Shown here piece after piece: positions 31,421 to 40,188 of a stretch of 40,286 nucleotides of DNA. A model generated the notes under the pieces. It was not told the DNA's origin, did no database searches, and worked only from the letters and a program-made list of their open reading frames with translations. Numbering within the stretch: the first letter of the stretch is position 1; each line of letters starts with the position of its first letter. The position numbers were made by a program, and so were the translations under genes. Source of the DNA: an uncultured Prevotella sp. (lineage in GTDB: Bacteria > Bacteroidota > Bacteroidia > Bacteroidales > Bacteroidaceae); contig UQKO01000018.1 of the NCBI GenBank assembly GCA_900541575.1, positions 1 through 40,286 of the forward strand, in the 5' to 3' direction.

Positions 31421-33817
31421 TTATTCATTCCAATTGTTGTCACTACTGAAGTGTGATTTATTAATCGTGGCATCCTTGTTGCCATTCTTGTTCCATTCAC
31501 TATCATTGCCATAACGTGAATGGCCCAATGTACCGCTTACATTACCCGTTTTGTTCCAATCGCCATCCGTTCCATAGCCCGTACGTACGATCGTCAGGTG
31601 AGAGGAGGATTGAGCGTTCCAATTTTGGTCCGTTTGGTAGCGAGTGAGCGTGAGGGTCAGATTGCTAAGGTTGGTGCCAGAGCCGTAGTTTGAATCACTT
31701 CCGTAGCTAATGATGCTGAGTTGCAAGTTAGGCTGGCTTCCATTGCTGTAAGATTGGTCATGCCCGTAACCTCCGATTGTGAACCCTACACCCGAACTCG
31801 AGTCGTTGTTGTAATCGTGGTCAGAACTGAAATCCGTTCGCATGAAAGAGCCTCCTTGGAATTGCTGCACAACGGGTATCCTCAGTTCGTAAGTTCCCAC
31901 TTTCAGATCGAAAAGTTTCACAATGACGTTTCCCTCCCTTATTTCATTCGAAGGGTTGACTTGGGCTGATAGGGTAAAACAGCTGTCGGTGGGTGAGGTA
32001 GTGACGCTCAGCCAATCCTTGTCGGTAGAGACGCTCACCTCTCCGTCTGTGTGATAGTAAATCGGTTCGGAAGTCCCGCCTTTGGAGTAGAACGTGAGTT
32101 GTTCCGTGTTGACGTTCAAATAGCGTGCGGCTTGCTTTACCGACAGAATGCATCCTAACTGTGTGGGTGCGGTAGATTTCACTGCCACTGTGCCACTTCT
32201 TGCGTTCATCGAAGCATTGTCGGCCACTCCAACAGTCATCTGCATGTTTCCGCAACCTTCGCTAGGAGATACGTCGATCCATTTGTCAGCACCCTCTTCA
32301 GCTGAAGCTTTCCAGCTAAAATTAGATGTGATGGAAACGTCTATCTTGCTGCTATGGCTGGAAATCTCTTTTAAGTCGTTGGAGATAGATAGGTATTTAC
32401 TTCCTTGTTCCACGGGGAGGTCAATACTCTTCTCGGCCATCGATAGATGCACATTGCCATATCTGCGCTCAGCATCATAGTTTTCATCCACGCTGATGCT
32501 CAGCGTGGCATTTCCCGTGGCATTAGTCGGAGAGAGGTGAATCCAATCATTGCTTGTCTCTGCTTGCCAAGTGCCATCAGAGGTAATCTCAATCTCCTGC
32601 GTGCTTGCAAGGTCGGAAAAATTGAGCTTCGCTTCGTTCACGCTGAAGTTCTTTCCCTCTTGATGCACATGGATAGTGCCCTTTAGCGTGGTGCCCGGAC
32701 AAGAAATCTGCACCAGTCCGTCTCTCTCATGGATCGATGGATTGTCGGCAATGTTGAGCTGCATTGTCTGATCTCCCTTACCTTCAGAAGCGTTAGGTTC
32801 AATCCATGAAGATTCTGACTGTACCACCCAGCTCACGTTGCTCGTTACCCCAATCTCGTATTTGCTATTTCCACTTGCAGCGATGTCTACGTTAGTGGGC
32901 GCAACATTGAGATATACTCCTGCCTGCTTGATGGGAATGGAGATGCGTTGATGCCCTCCAATCGTAAGAACCACATTACCCTCGCGCTCCTCTTGCGACA
33001 TATTGGGCGCTACACTGATCGTAAGCGTGGAAGTACCCGCATTGCCCGTTGTGGGCGATACTTCAATCCAACTACTTGAACTGCTCGCAGTCCAATCGGC
33101 TTCAGATTGTACTTTAATGTCGACGGCGCTTGCTGCTTGTCCGAATGAGAGAGATTGGGTGGAAGCAAAAATCAGAGCCGAGCTTTGTGTGACATAGATG
33201 CTGCGATTCTTCAGTCCTTTATGGTATTGGATGTTGACAACGGCGCTGCGCGTCGTCTCAGTAGTGTTAGCTGTTGTTTGAATCGTCAGAGCATTGTCGG
33301 TCTTTTGGCATGTGATCCAACTTGCAGCGCACGATGCTTCCCAGTCAGTGTTTGATGTGACTGAGATTTGTTTCTCGCTAGAAGTTCCCTGAAATGAAAC
33401 ACGTTCTTCAGACACTGTCAAGAAGGGACTTGCCGCATCCTGTGTCATGGTGATAGGAATCCTCATAGGATATCCTTCCGTGGTGGAGTTGAGATAGAAC
33501 ACTCCCACACGGCGTTCTGCGGAAGGGTTGCTCCTCGTTACCACAGTCACCTCGGTAGGTCCCGTTCCGTGATCCACATAGACATCAATCCAGTCTATGC
33601 TGTTCTCGATGTTCCAATCCACACCGACGGATAAGATTTTGATCGATCCCTGCTCTCCTTCGCTAGGTATGTTGAAACTGTTCTTCTCTACATTTAAGTA
33701 TTTAGGAGTGAGCGTGGGCTGTAATAGGTCTCCTCCCGACTTCAAGAAGTCATCAGAGCATGAGGTGATGGCGACAAGGAGGGAAAGCAAATATGTAATG
33801 TAGCGTAGTGTGTGCAT
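31421..33817 (-). CDS. Surface lipoprotein with seven BACON domains and a 21-residue repeat array
   Basis: A 798-residue lipoprotein. The lipobox is VAITSC with Cys20, followed by SDD, an acidic stretch like the Bacteroidota surface-export signal. Residues 39-652 contain seven BACON domains of about 85 residues, starting near 39, 131, 215, 301, 389, 475 and 565; each shows a YLxV-type first strand, SNxxW in the middle and a (R)xGxV strand near the end. BACON domains usually bind carbohydrate or mucin or act as spacers. Residues 663-798 are a distinct tandem array of [YF]-x2-D-x2-[WY]-[NSG] units at 663, 684, 705, 727, 748, 769 and 790. The gene lies 23 bp after the PEGA-barrel gene and 23 bp before the FGE-like gene. 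Confidence 0.88.
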   Translation of the reverse strand: MHTLRYITYLLSLLVAITSCSDDFLKSGGDLLQPTLTPKYLNVEKNSFNIPSEGEQGSIKILSVGVDWNIENSIDWIDVYVDHGTGPTEVTVVTRSNPSAERRVGVFYLNSTTEGYPMRIPITMTQDAASPFLTVSEERVSFQGTSSEKQISVTSNTDWEASCAASWITCQKTDNALTIQTTANTTETTRSAVVNIQYHKGLKNRSIYVTQSSALIFASTQSLSFGQAASAVDIKVQSEADWTASSSSSWIEVSPTTGNAGTSTLTISVAPNMSQEEREGNVVLTIGGHQRISIPIKQAGVYLNVAPTNVDIAASGNSKYEIGVTSNVSWVVQSESSWIEPNASEGKGDQTMQLNIADNPSIHERDGLVQISCPGTTLKGTIHVHQEGKNFSVNEAKLNFSDLASTQEIEITSDGTWQAETSNDWIHLSPTNATGNATLSISVDENYDAERRYGNVHLSMAEKSIDLPVEQGSKYLSISNDLKEISSHSSKIDVSITSNFSWKASAEEGADKWIDVSPSEGCGNMQMTVGVADNASMNARSGTVAVKSTAPTQLGCILSVKQAARYLNVNTEQLTFYSKGGTSEPIYYHTDGEVSVSTDKDWLSVTTSPTDSCFTLSAQVNPSNEIREGNVIVKLFDLKVGTYELRIPVVQQFQGGSFMRTDFSSDHDYNNDSSSGVGFTIGGYGHDQSYSNGSQPNLQLSIISYGSDSNYGSGTNLSNLTLTLTRYQTDQNWNAQSSSHLTIVRTGYGTDGDWNKTGNVSGTLGHSRYGNDSEWNKNGNKDATINKSHFSSDNNWNE

Positions 33818-33840
33818 GACTTGCTAGATAATGAATGCGG

Positions 33841-35469
33841 TTAGAAAAACGTGTATATGCCCATGTTGAGGCCAAAGCCCTCGTTCCATTTTTTGATTTT
33901 GGATGAAACGCTAGATAGTGCTTTGTAACCATCAGATTGATTTATAGAGACAGCATACTGTGGCGTGAGGCTGATTCCTAAATGGTTGACCAAGGCAAAG
34001 GATATGCGCGTACCTACTGACAGATTACAGGCGCTGCTATTGCCAGCATAGACTGCACTTTCTTCGGAATCTTGTGTATTGCTCAACTTGATTACTCCCA
34101 GGCCAAGTTGCGGGGTGATGCGCAGGTGTGTTCCGATGTTGAAAGCATAGCCCACTTTCAATTCACCTACGGCATGAGCTTGATATTGCGACATGACTGG
34201 AGCGGCAGATTCGCTACACCAATAGATGTCTTCGCTTTTTTCGGGCACGCAGATATAGCTTCCCTCTATGTTGACGTTGTGTATGTATCCACCGAGGCTG
34301 ACACCCATTCCCATGTATTGCCCGATTCTTAGACTCCCTCCAAGATAGAACTCATTTTTGTAGTTAAGGATCTTTCGTAAACGAAATTCCACTTTCGTAT
34401 GGGCACAGTTCAGTTCCATCGTTTCGTGGAAATCTCTGTAACCTCTTCTAGTGACATAGACGTCGTAAGAACCATTCGTCAATGTCCTATGAAATGGAGT
34501 AATCTCGTTAATTCCACTTTGTTTGATGCTAACTTTCGTTTGTGACGGAATGGAAGTAAAATAAAATTCTGCTTCTTGCTTCAATGTGAACAATAAATTG
34601 GTCGTCTGATCTTTTTGAATGGTTATGGTTTGGGTCTCCGTGCGATGCTTGTCGGCGGATACTTGTACGCTATGTTTACCCACTTTTAGTGTTAGTGGAG
34701 TGAGGGCAGAGAAGTCATTGATGATTTTTCCGTCAATACACACTTTTGTATTTACTGGATTGACATGAATACTGAGCTTTCCTGTATAAGGTTTCAGACT
34801 GTCGATGCGCAAGGTCTGAGCATGTAGCGAATCGTTTATGACCACCTGTCCTTCTTCTGGATAATATCCAGGAATGTTTACCTTGTAGGTATAAGTGCCG
34901 AATGCCAATTCCGTGCTTCCCGATGCCCCCTGAAGTCCGTGGCTCAACGCAATGTTCATGCCATTGAGCGAGAACTGGGAACCATTGTCGATGGCTTGTG
35001 GTAGTTCGATGATAAGCTTTTGCTTATGAGAATCGTCATAATTGTTGACAAACACCTTGTCGCTTGTAATTTTCATTACATAAACTCTAGCCGACTTGAT
35101 GCTGATGGGAAAGTCATAGTTGGTGAGCGAGCCCAATATGTTATGTCGAATGCTCATATGTCGTACACCTGATGGAACATACACCCATATCTCGCCTGGA
35201 TGCCCTTGGTCTTCCACTTTGCTCACACCGAGCGAACCTACGTCGAAAAGGAATCCATGTTCAGTGGTCTGTACGCGTATCAAAGCACATTTTTTGCCGT
35301 TTTGATCCTCCACGGTTGTTCCTCTGCTAGAGGCCGTAAGATCTTTTTCGTCAAGATAAAAATCGGTGACGGAGATAGTCTGTGCCCTAGCCATAAGAGT
35401 AAAAATGCATAATATGCAAGTTAGGGCTACTTTGTATAGAAAAGATATGGAGAGGCAGCCTTTTTTCAT
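33841..35469 (-). CDS. PEGA-domain protein with C-terminal outer-membrane barrel
   Basis: A 542-residue exported protein. A signal peptide (about 1-29, ending MARA) is followed by a beta-rich domain (about 30-230) and two or three PEGA-type repeats between about 230 and 370: GKLSIHVNPVNTKVCIDGKI and AEFYFTSIPSQTKVSIKQSG, each followed by a GxYxVxVxxxGY segment. From about 373 to the end there is a beta-barrel with short alternating strands (FYLGGSLRIGQYMGMGVSLGGY, LKVGYAFNIGTHLRITPQLGLGVIKL) ending in GIYTFF, a typical C-terminal aromatic pair. It probably sits in the outer membrane with the PEGA part in the periplasm. It is the first gene of the five-gene operon. Confidence 0.85.
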   Translation of the reverse strand: MKKGCLSISFLYKVALTCILCIFTLMARAQTISVTDFYLDEKDLTASSRGTTVEDQNGKKCALIRVQTTEHGFLFDVGSLGVSKVEDQGHPGEIWVYVPSGVRHMSIRHNILGSLTNYDFPISIKSARVYVMKITSDKVFVNNYDDSHKQKLIIELPQAIDNGSQFSLNGMNIALSHGLQGASGSTELAFGTYTYKVNIPGYYPEEGQVVINDSLHAQTLRIDSLKPYTGKLSIHVNPVNTKVCIDGKIINDFSALTPLTLKVGKHSVQVSADKHRTETQTITIQKDQTTNLLFTLKQEAEFYFTSIPSQTKVSIKQSGINEITPFHRTLTNGSYDVYVTRRGYRDFHETMELNCAHTKVEFRLRKILNYKNEFYLGGSLRIGQYMGMGVSLGGYIHNVNIEGSYICVPEKSEDIYWCSESAAPVMSQYQAHAVGELKVGYAFNIGTHLRITPQLGLGVIKLSNTQDSEESAVYAGNSSACNLSVGTRISFALVNHLGISLTPQYAVSINQSDGYKALSSVSSKIKKWNEGFGLNMGIYTFF

Positions 35470-35553
35470 GCGAATAAGGTTCTATCTGCTGGCTGCCAGA
35501 GCAGAGTGTTCTTTTAGGGAGTAATTCTGTGATAAGGTATAGATACAAAAAAG

Positions 35554-35640
35554 CGTGGAGCCAGTTCTGCTGCTCGTTCCACTTGTTAAGGCTTTCGCAT
35601 TGCCCGGATTGTCGAAACGAGCAACGCAGAAAGCCCCACG
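35554..35640. repeat. Long imperfect inverted repeat upstream of envelope operon
   Basis: The arm 35554-35578 (starting CGTGGAGCC, ending TGCTCGTT) matches the reverse complement of 35616-35640 with only a few mismatches and small gaps. The arms are about 25 bp, with 37 bp between. It lies 85 bp upstream of the PEGA gene start, probably in its leader. Confidence 0.6.
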
Positions 35641-36034
35641 TAGATGCTTATAGATATAGCCATATATCTCACATCTCCATACAACAATTTTTGCTATACG
35701 GAGAAAGGTGTGAGGGCTGTATGAATTTACATCCCATAGGGCGTCCCCGTTGCTTTGTTTTTGACAATCCATAGAGTTTGCGAAATTCTAACAAGTCAAA
35801 ACCAAAGCGTACAGTTACGCCTTTTATGTATTATGATCCATGCATTTTATTACCTCAAATATTCCTCTGCAAGGAAGGGTGGTCTCATGAATCTGCCACA
35901 AAATTAAGACTTTTTTTATAGATGCGACGAAATAGAATGTAATTTTTTGAAATCTATCGGTTAAGCTAATCCTCTTTGCTGCATGCAAGCGGAGGACTCT
36001 TTCAGCGGAAAGTAGACACAAATTGTACTCTCTT

Positions 36035-36066
36035 TTTGGGCATGAGGAAGAATTCTTTTAATTTTG
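36035..36066 (+). promoter_or_regulatory. Bacteroidota-type promoter of the MFS-ogt-esterase operon
   Basis: TAATTTTG (36059-36066) fits TAnnTTTG, with TTTG (36035-36038) 20 bp upstream. It is 81 bp before the MFS start. Confidence 0.7.
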
Positions 36067-36147
36067 CATGAGCTAGGTTCTGATTAGGCTGCGGATGATG
36101 GGTAAAACGAAGGAAGGGAGTCAAAATAATAGAAAAATGAAATATAT

Positions 36148-37386
36148 ATGAATCTCAAGGCAATAGGTAATAAGGTGAAAGGAAATCCACGGATGACGGA
36201 GGGAACGGTCTATTCGGTGCTCGTAATCTGCAGCATATCCCATTTTCTGAATGATATGATTCAGTCGGTCATCCCGTCGATTTATCCTATTGTGAAAGAG
36301 AATTTTGGATTCTCGTTTGCGCAGATTGGCGTGATTACGCTAGTGTTTCAGCTCACGTCGTCAATCTTGCAGCCTTTCACGGGATTTTATGCCGATAAGC
36401 GACCACGGCCTTATGCGCTATCTGTGGGCATGTGTTTTACGCTAGTGGGGTTGTTAGTACTAGCCTTTGCTCAGAATTATGGACTCATCCTCTTGGCAGT
36501 GAGCATTGTGGGACTCGGTTCGTCGGTGTTCCATCCCACAGCTTCGAGAGTGACACAACTGGCTTCGGGAGGAAAGAAAAGTTTGGCACAATCGATATTC
36601 CAAGTGGGCGGCAATGGGGGTTCGGCAGTAGGTCCGCTATTGGCTGCGCTGATAGTATTGCCTTTCGGACAAAGTGCCATCTCGTGGTTTGCTTTGGCGG
36701 CATTGTTGGCGGCTATCCTCATGTTGAGACTTGGGGCATGGTATCAGGCAAGGTTGGCGTATGTGGTGAAGCATCCGCAACGGCAGCCGTTGCTCAACCA
36801 CAACATTTCTCCTCAGGCTAAGTATGGTGCATTGGCCATCTTGGTGCTGCTCGTCTTCTCGAAGTATTTCTACACGGCTTGCATCACGAGCTATTTCACT
36901 TTCTTCTTGATGGACAAGTTTTCAATCTCCGTACAGGCTTCGCAACTATGTCTCTTCGTGTTCTTGGCAGCCTTTGCCATCGGTGCGGTGATGGGAGGCA
37001 TGATGGGTGATAGATTTGGAAGAAAATATGTGATATGGTTTTCCATTCTTGGTGCTGCACCATTTGCCATTGCCATGCCGTATGTTAGTCTGCCTCTGAC
37101 GCTAGTGTGTACCTTCCTTTCTGGACTGATTATAGCTTCAGCCTTTTCATCGATAGTGGTGTATGCTACGGATCTCATGCCCGACAAAGTGGGGCTTATT
37201 GCGGGCGTGTTCTTCGGACTAATGTTTGGCTTGGGAGGTCTTGGTTCGGCTTTCTTCGGCTGGCTGGCCGACCGCACGAGCATTGAATTTATTTTCCAGG
37301 TGAGTGCTTTCTTGCCATTGCTTGGTGTGATAGCTGGATTTTTGCCCAATATACAGAATATTTCTCACAACAAAGAAAAACAATAG
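36148..37386 (+). CDS. MFS transporter, fosmidomycin-resistance (Fsr) type
   Basis: A 412-residue inner-membrane protein of the major facilitator superfamily with about 12 helices. It resembles the Fsr branch: ISHFLNDMIQSVIPSIYPIVKENFGFSFAQIGVI at the start (the family-typical HFxND...PxIYP...F), FTGFYADKRPRP in the first cytoplasmic loop, GSSVFHPTASRVT and the second-half signature MGGMMGDRFGRKYV. Fsr-type proteins export fosmidomycin or other small molecules in E. coli; the true substrate here is unknown. It begins an operon with ogt 11 bp downstream. Confidence 0.9.
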   Translation: MNLKAIGNKVKGNPRMTEGTVYSVLVICSISHFLNDMIQSVIPSIYPIVKENFGFSFAQIGVITLVFQLTSSILQPFTGFYADKRPRPYALSVGMCFTLVGLLVLAFAQNYGLILLAVSIVGLGSSVFHPTASRVTQLASGGKKSLAQSIFQVGGNGGSAVGPLLAALIVLPFGQSAISWFALAALLAAILMLRLGAWYQARLAYVVKHPQRQPLLNHNISPQAKYGALAILVLLVFSKYFYTACITSYFTFFLMDKFSISVQASQLCLFVFLAAFAIGAVMGGMMGDRFGRKYVIWFSILGAAPFAIAMPYVSLPLTLVCTFLSGLIIASAFSSIVVYATDLMPDKVGLIAGVFFGLMFGLGGLGSAFFGWLADRTSIEFIFQVSAFLPLLGVIAGFLPNIQNISHNKEKQ

Positions 37387-37397
37387 GAGAACGAATC

Positions 37398-37937
37398 ATG
37401 CGTACAAGAGTAAATGTGCAGTTTTATCCCTCTCCTTGCGGACTGTTGATTTTGGCCTCTGTGGACGATGCACTTTGTCTTTGCAATTGGGCTGAGTATC
37501 CTTGCGCCCAACGAAATATAAACCGACTGCGCAGATTGCTTCATGCTGAGATGGTGGAGGAAACATCGGCCGTGATAGAACGTACGAAGGAGGAACTCGA
37601 CGACTATTTTGCTGGTAAACGCAGAGCGTTCGATGTTTCTCTATGTCTAGTGGGCACAGACTTTCAGAAGGACGTGTGGCGGGCATTGCTTGAGATACCT
37701 TATGGACAGACGCGTTCGTACAAGGAGATAGCTCAGCAGATGGAGCATGCGAAGGGCGTGCGAGCCGTGGCACAAGCCATCGGAGCCAATAGTCTGAGTA
37801 TCCTCGTTCCGTGCCATCGTGTGGTGGGGAGCGACCATCGTCTGACGGGATTCGCCGGAGGCCTAGAGAACAAGGCCATGCTGCTTAAGCTTGAGGGCGA
37901 GCAGTCGGATTCTGAAGATAATGTACCTCTTTTCTAA
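37398..37937 (+). CDS. ogt: Methylated-DNA-protein-cysteine methyltransferase
   Basis: A 179-residue suicide DNA-repair enzyme that takes alkyl groups from O6-alkylguanine. The acceptor Cys139 lies in ILVPCHRVV. The DNA-binding helix-turn-helix includes IPYGQTRSYKEIAQQM and KGVRAVAQAIGANSLSI with the arginine-finger residue, and GFAGGLENKAMLLKLE follows the active site. The N-terminal ribonuclease-like domain is short (about 1-80), which fits Ogt more than Ada. It follows the MFS gene by 11 bp and precedes the esterase by 35 bp, so the three are one transcript. Confidence 0.93.
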   Translation: MRTRVNVQFYPSPCGLLILASVDDALCLCNWAEYPCAQRNINRLRRLLHAEMVEETSAVIERTKEELDDYFAGKRRAFDVSLCLVGTDFQKDVWRALLEIPYGQTRSYKEIAQQMEHAKGVRAVAQAIGANSLSILVPCHRVVGSDHRLTGFAGGLENKAMLLKLEGEQSDSEDNVPLF

Positions 37938-37972
37938 AAATATCCATCATTCACTTAATCTTCAAAACAACT

Positions 37973-40048
37973 ATGAGAAACTTCCTAATTCTTCTCTCCA
38001 TTATCTTAGCTCTGCCTATTGCAGCACGGAAACCTATCAAGGTGGCGTGTGTGGGCAATAGCGTGACTTATGGTTATAAACTTCCCGACCGCGAGCGTCA
38101 GGCTTACCCCGTAAGGTTGCAGCAGATGCTTGGCATGGGGTATGATGTGCGCAACTTTGGGCATAGCGGAGCCACCTTGCTAAGCAACGGACACAATCCT
38201 TACGTGAAGCTGCCTGAATTTAGAGCTGCATTGGATTATCAACCCGACCTAGTGGTGATACATCTCGGCCTTAACGATACGGATCCACGCGATTGGCCTC
38301 ACTATGCTGATGAGTTTATTCCCAACTATCGGGCACTGATAGATTCGTTTCGTGTGGCTAATCCGCAGGCAAAGATTTGGATTTGCTTGATGACGCCCAT
38401 ATTCCACGACCATCCGCGCTTCGACAGTGGCACGCGTCTGTGGCACAGCCTCATTCAGCAGCGCATACGTCAAGTGGCACAGACGGCAGGTGTGGGACTT
38501 ATCGATCTTTATTCACCGCTCCATCCCTTCCCCAACTTATTTCCCGATGCTTTGCATCCAAATCCCGAAGGCGCACAAATCTTGGCACGCACCGTATACC
38601 AGAACCTTACGGGCAATTTTGGAGGCCTTTCTCTACCTGAGACTTATGGTAACGGCATGGTGATTCAGCGCGAAAGGCCTATCATTCTTGAGGGCATGGC
38701 TAATGCGGGCGAGCGTGTGAAAGTGGATTTTCACGGAAAGAAGGCTGAGGCAATGGCTGCGACTGATGGTCAATGGAGAGTGACACTCCCCGCTGAAAAA
38801 GCTGGTGGTCCTTACGTGCTGACGATTCAGACGAAGAACTGCAAACGAGCGCTTGACGATGTATGGGTGGGTGAAGTGTGGCTTTGCTCCGGACAATCGA
38901 ATATGGAGCTCACTGTGTCGCAGACGCAAACAAAGAACGAAGACTTGACAGCTGCGGATAATTGTTCGCGACTTCACTTATATAATATGCGTTCCATCAC
39001 TCCTACTTACGCTATGGAATGGGATTCCGCTCGATTGGATTCTATTAACCATCTGCTGTATGTTAAACCGGGCCAATGGAAACGATCTTCTAGCAAGGAT
39101 GCTCGGAACTTCTCGTCTATTGCATTCAATTATGGACGTACATTGGCTGATAGCCTAGAATGCCATGTGGGCATTATTTGCAATGCTGTGGGTGGTTCCG
39201 GATGTGAAAATTGGATAGATCGTGCTACGCTAGAGGAGCATTTCCCAGCCATCTTACGTAATTGGCAAAGCAATGACTTTATTATGCGATGGATGCGTGA
39301 GCGTGCGGCGTTGAACGTGAAGCAAGCTACATCGCGCTTTCAACGCCATCCTTATGAGCCTGCCTACCTCTTCGAGAGTGCTATGCAACCGCTCAAGGGC
39401 TATGGTGTGAAAGGTGTGGTGTGGTATCAAGGTGAATCCAATGCTGAGAATATGGAGGTGCACGAACGCTTATTCCCACTCTTGGAGCAGAGTTGGCGTA
39501 ATTTCTTTGGACAGACAGATTTACCTTTCTATGTGGTGCAACTTTCGTCTATTGCCACACGCCCATCTTGGCCTGCGTTCCGTGATAGTCAGCGCAGAAT
39601 GGCTCAAAAACTTCCTTATACTTGGCTATCGGTATGTTCAGACCTCGGCGATTCGCTCAATGTCCATCCCACTCGCAAACGAGAGGTGGCCTTGCGATTA
39701 GCACTCTCTGCACTCAATCATACATATCATCATGGTTGCACTCCTTCGGGTCCGATTTATAAGAGTTTTGCTGCAACGGGTAAGTACGAGGCCGTGGTAT
39801 TATTCAGTTATGCCGAGGGTATGCATGCCGCTGAAGGAGAGCGTATTAAAGGTTTTGAGGTGGCAGGAGCGGATGGGCTATATCATGCGGCTGAGGCAAT
39901 GGTCTGTGGTTCTGAGATACGTTTGCATTGCCCAGAAGTAGAACGTATCCTTTCTGTGCGATATGCATGGCAACCTTATACGCATGCCAACTTGGTGAAC
40001 GCAGCCAATCTTCCCGCATCAACTTTCCGAGATGAGCATGCGGAATGA
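37973..40048 (+). CDS. Two-domain SGNH hydrolase / sialate O-acetylesterase (NanS-like)
   Basis: A 691-residue exported esterase. Residues 1-19 are a signal peptide. The first catalytic domain (about 22-215) is a GDSL/SGNH hydrolase: Ser30 in GNSVTYG, Gly in GATLL, Asn101 in GLND and Asp192/His195 in DALHP. The second (about 298-690) is a sialate O-acetylesterase domain: Ser309 in LCSGQSNME, GGSGCENWID and VWYQGESNAEN, with a putative His in NVHPTRKREVA. Size and layout are those of the Tannerella NanS enzyme, which removes acetyl groups from sialic acid of host mucins. It likely works in the periplasm or at the surface. No sialidase or transporter gene is in this window. Confidence 0.88.
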   Translation: MRNFLILLSIILALPIAARKPIKVACVGNSVTYGYKLPDRERQAYPVRLQQMLGMGYDVRNFGHSGATLLSNGHNPYVKLPEFRAALDYQPDLVVIHLGLNDTDPRDWPHYADEFIPNYRALIDSFRVANPQAKIWICLMTPIFHDHPRFDSGTRLWHSLIQQRIRQVAQTAGVGLIDLYSPLHPFPNLFPDALHPNPEGAQILARTVYQNLTGNFGGLSLPETYGNGMVIQRERPIILEGMANAGERVKVDFHGKKAEAMAATDGQWRVTLPAEKAGGPYVLTIQTKNCKRALDDVWVGEVWLCSGQSNMELTVSQTQTKNEDLTAADNCSRLHLYNMRSITPTYAMEWDSARLDSINHLLYVKPGQWKRSSSKDARNFSSIAFNYGRTLADSLECHVGIICNAVGGSGCENWIDRATLEEHFPAILRNWQSNDFIMRWMRERAALNVKQATSRFQRHPYEPAYLFESAMQPLKGYGVKGVVWYQGESNAENMEVHERLFPLLEQSWRNFFGQTDLPFYVVQLSSIATRPSWPAFRDSQRRMAQKLPYTWLSVCSDLGDSLNVHPTRKREVALRLALSALNHTYHHGCTPSGPIYKSFAATGKYEAVVLFSYAEGMHAAEGERIKGFEVAGADGLYHAAEAMVCGSEIRLHCPEVERILSVRYAWQPYTHANLVNAANLPASTFRDEHAE

Positions 40049-40105
40049 TTGAGGCTTGCTGACGATGCTTTGACTCAAACTTCTCATGACAAGAATGAAT
40101 AAAAG

Positions 40106-40151
40106 TAAGCGAATGCGCATATCCCGAAAATGGGACTTGCGCATTCGCTTA
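40106..40151 (+). terminator. Terminator of the MFS-ogt-esterase operon
   Basis: TAAGCGAATGCGC (40106-40118) is the exact complement of GCGCATTCGCTTA (40139-40151), and an inner CCC/GGG pair tightens the loop. It is followed by TTACTTTAG. It starts 57 bp past the esterase stop. Confidence 0.75.
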
Positions 40152-40163
40152 TTACTTTAGGGT

Positions 40164-40188
40164 GGTTCTATAAATTCTGAGATTTATG
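40164..40188 (+). repeat. Dispersed repeat R1, copy 3
   Basis: GGTTCTATAAATTCTGA with a second arm (ATTTATGG) making an imperfect palindrome, preceded by GGTG as in the 18.3-kb copy. The rest of the window (to 40286) shows no gene. Confidence 0.65.

Larger units (their letters stand above)
35470..36147. other. Divergent intergenic region
   Basis: About 680 bp between the divergent envelope operon and MFS gene. It holds the long imperfect inverted repeat at 35554-35640 and the MFS promoter at 36035-36066. A 96-codon frame on the minus strand at 35482-35772 has no signal of being a gene. No TAnnTTTG box was found for the envelope operon. Confidence 0.55.

Noticed and set aside
35482..35772. 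96-codon minus-strand frame as a gene
   Set aside because: No signal peptide, no recognisable motif, overlaps the inverted-repeat region, and composition looks non-coding.
36891..37349. 152-codon minus-strand frame opposite the MFS gene
   Set aside because: Antisense to conserved transmembrane sequence; no independent support.
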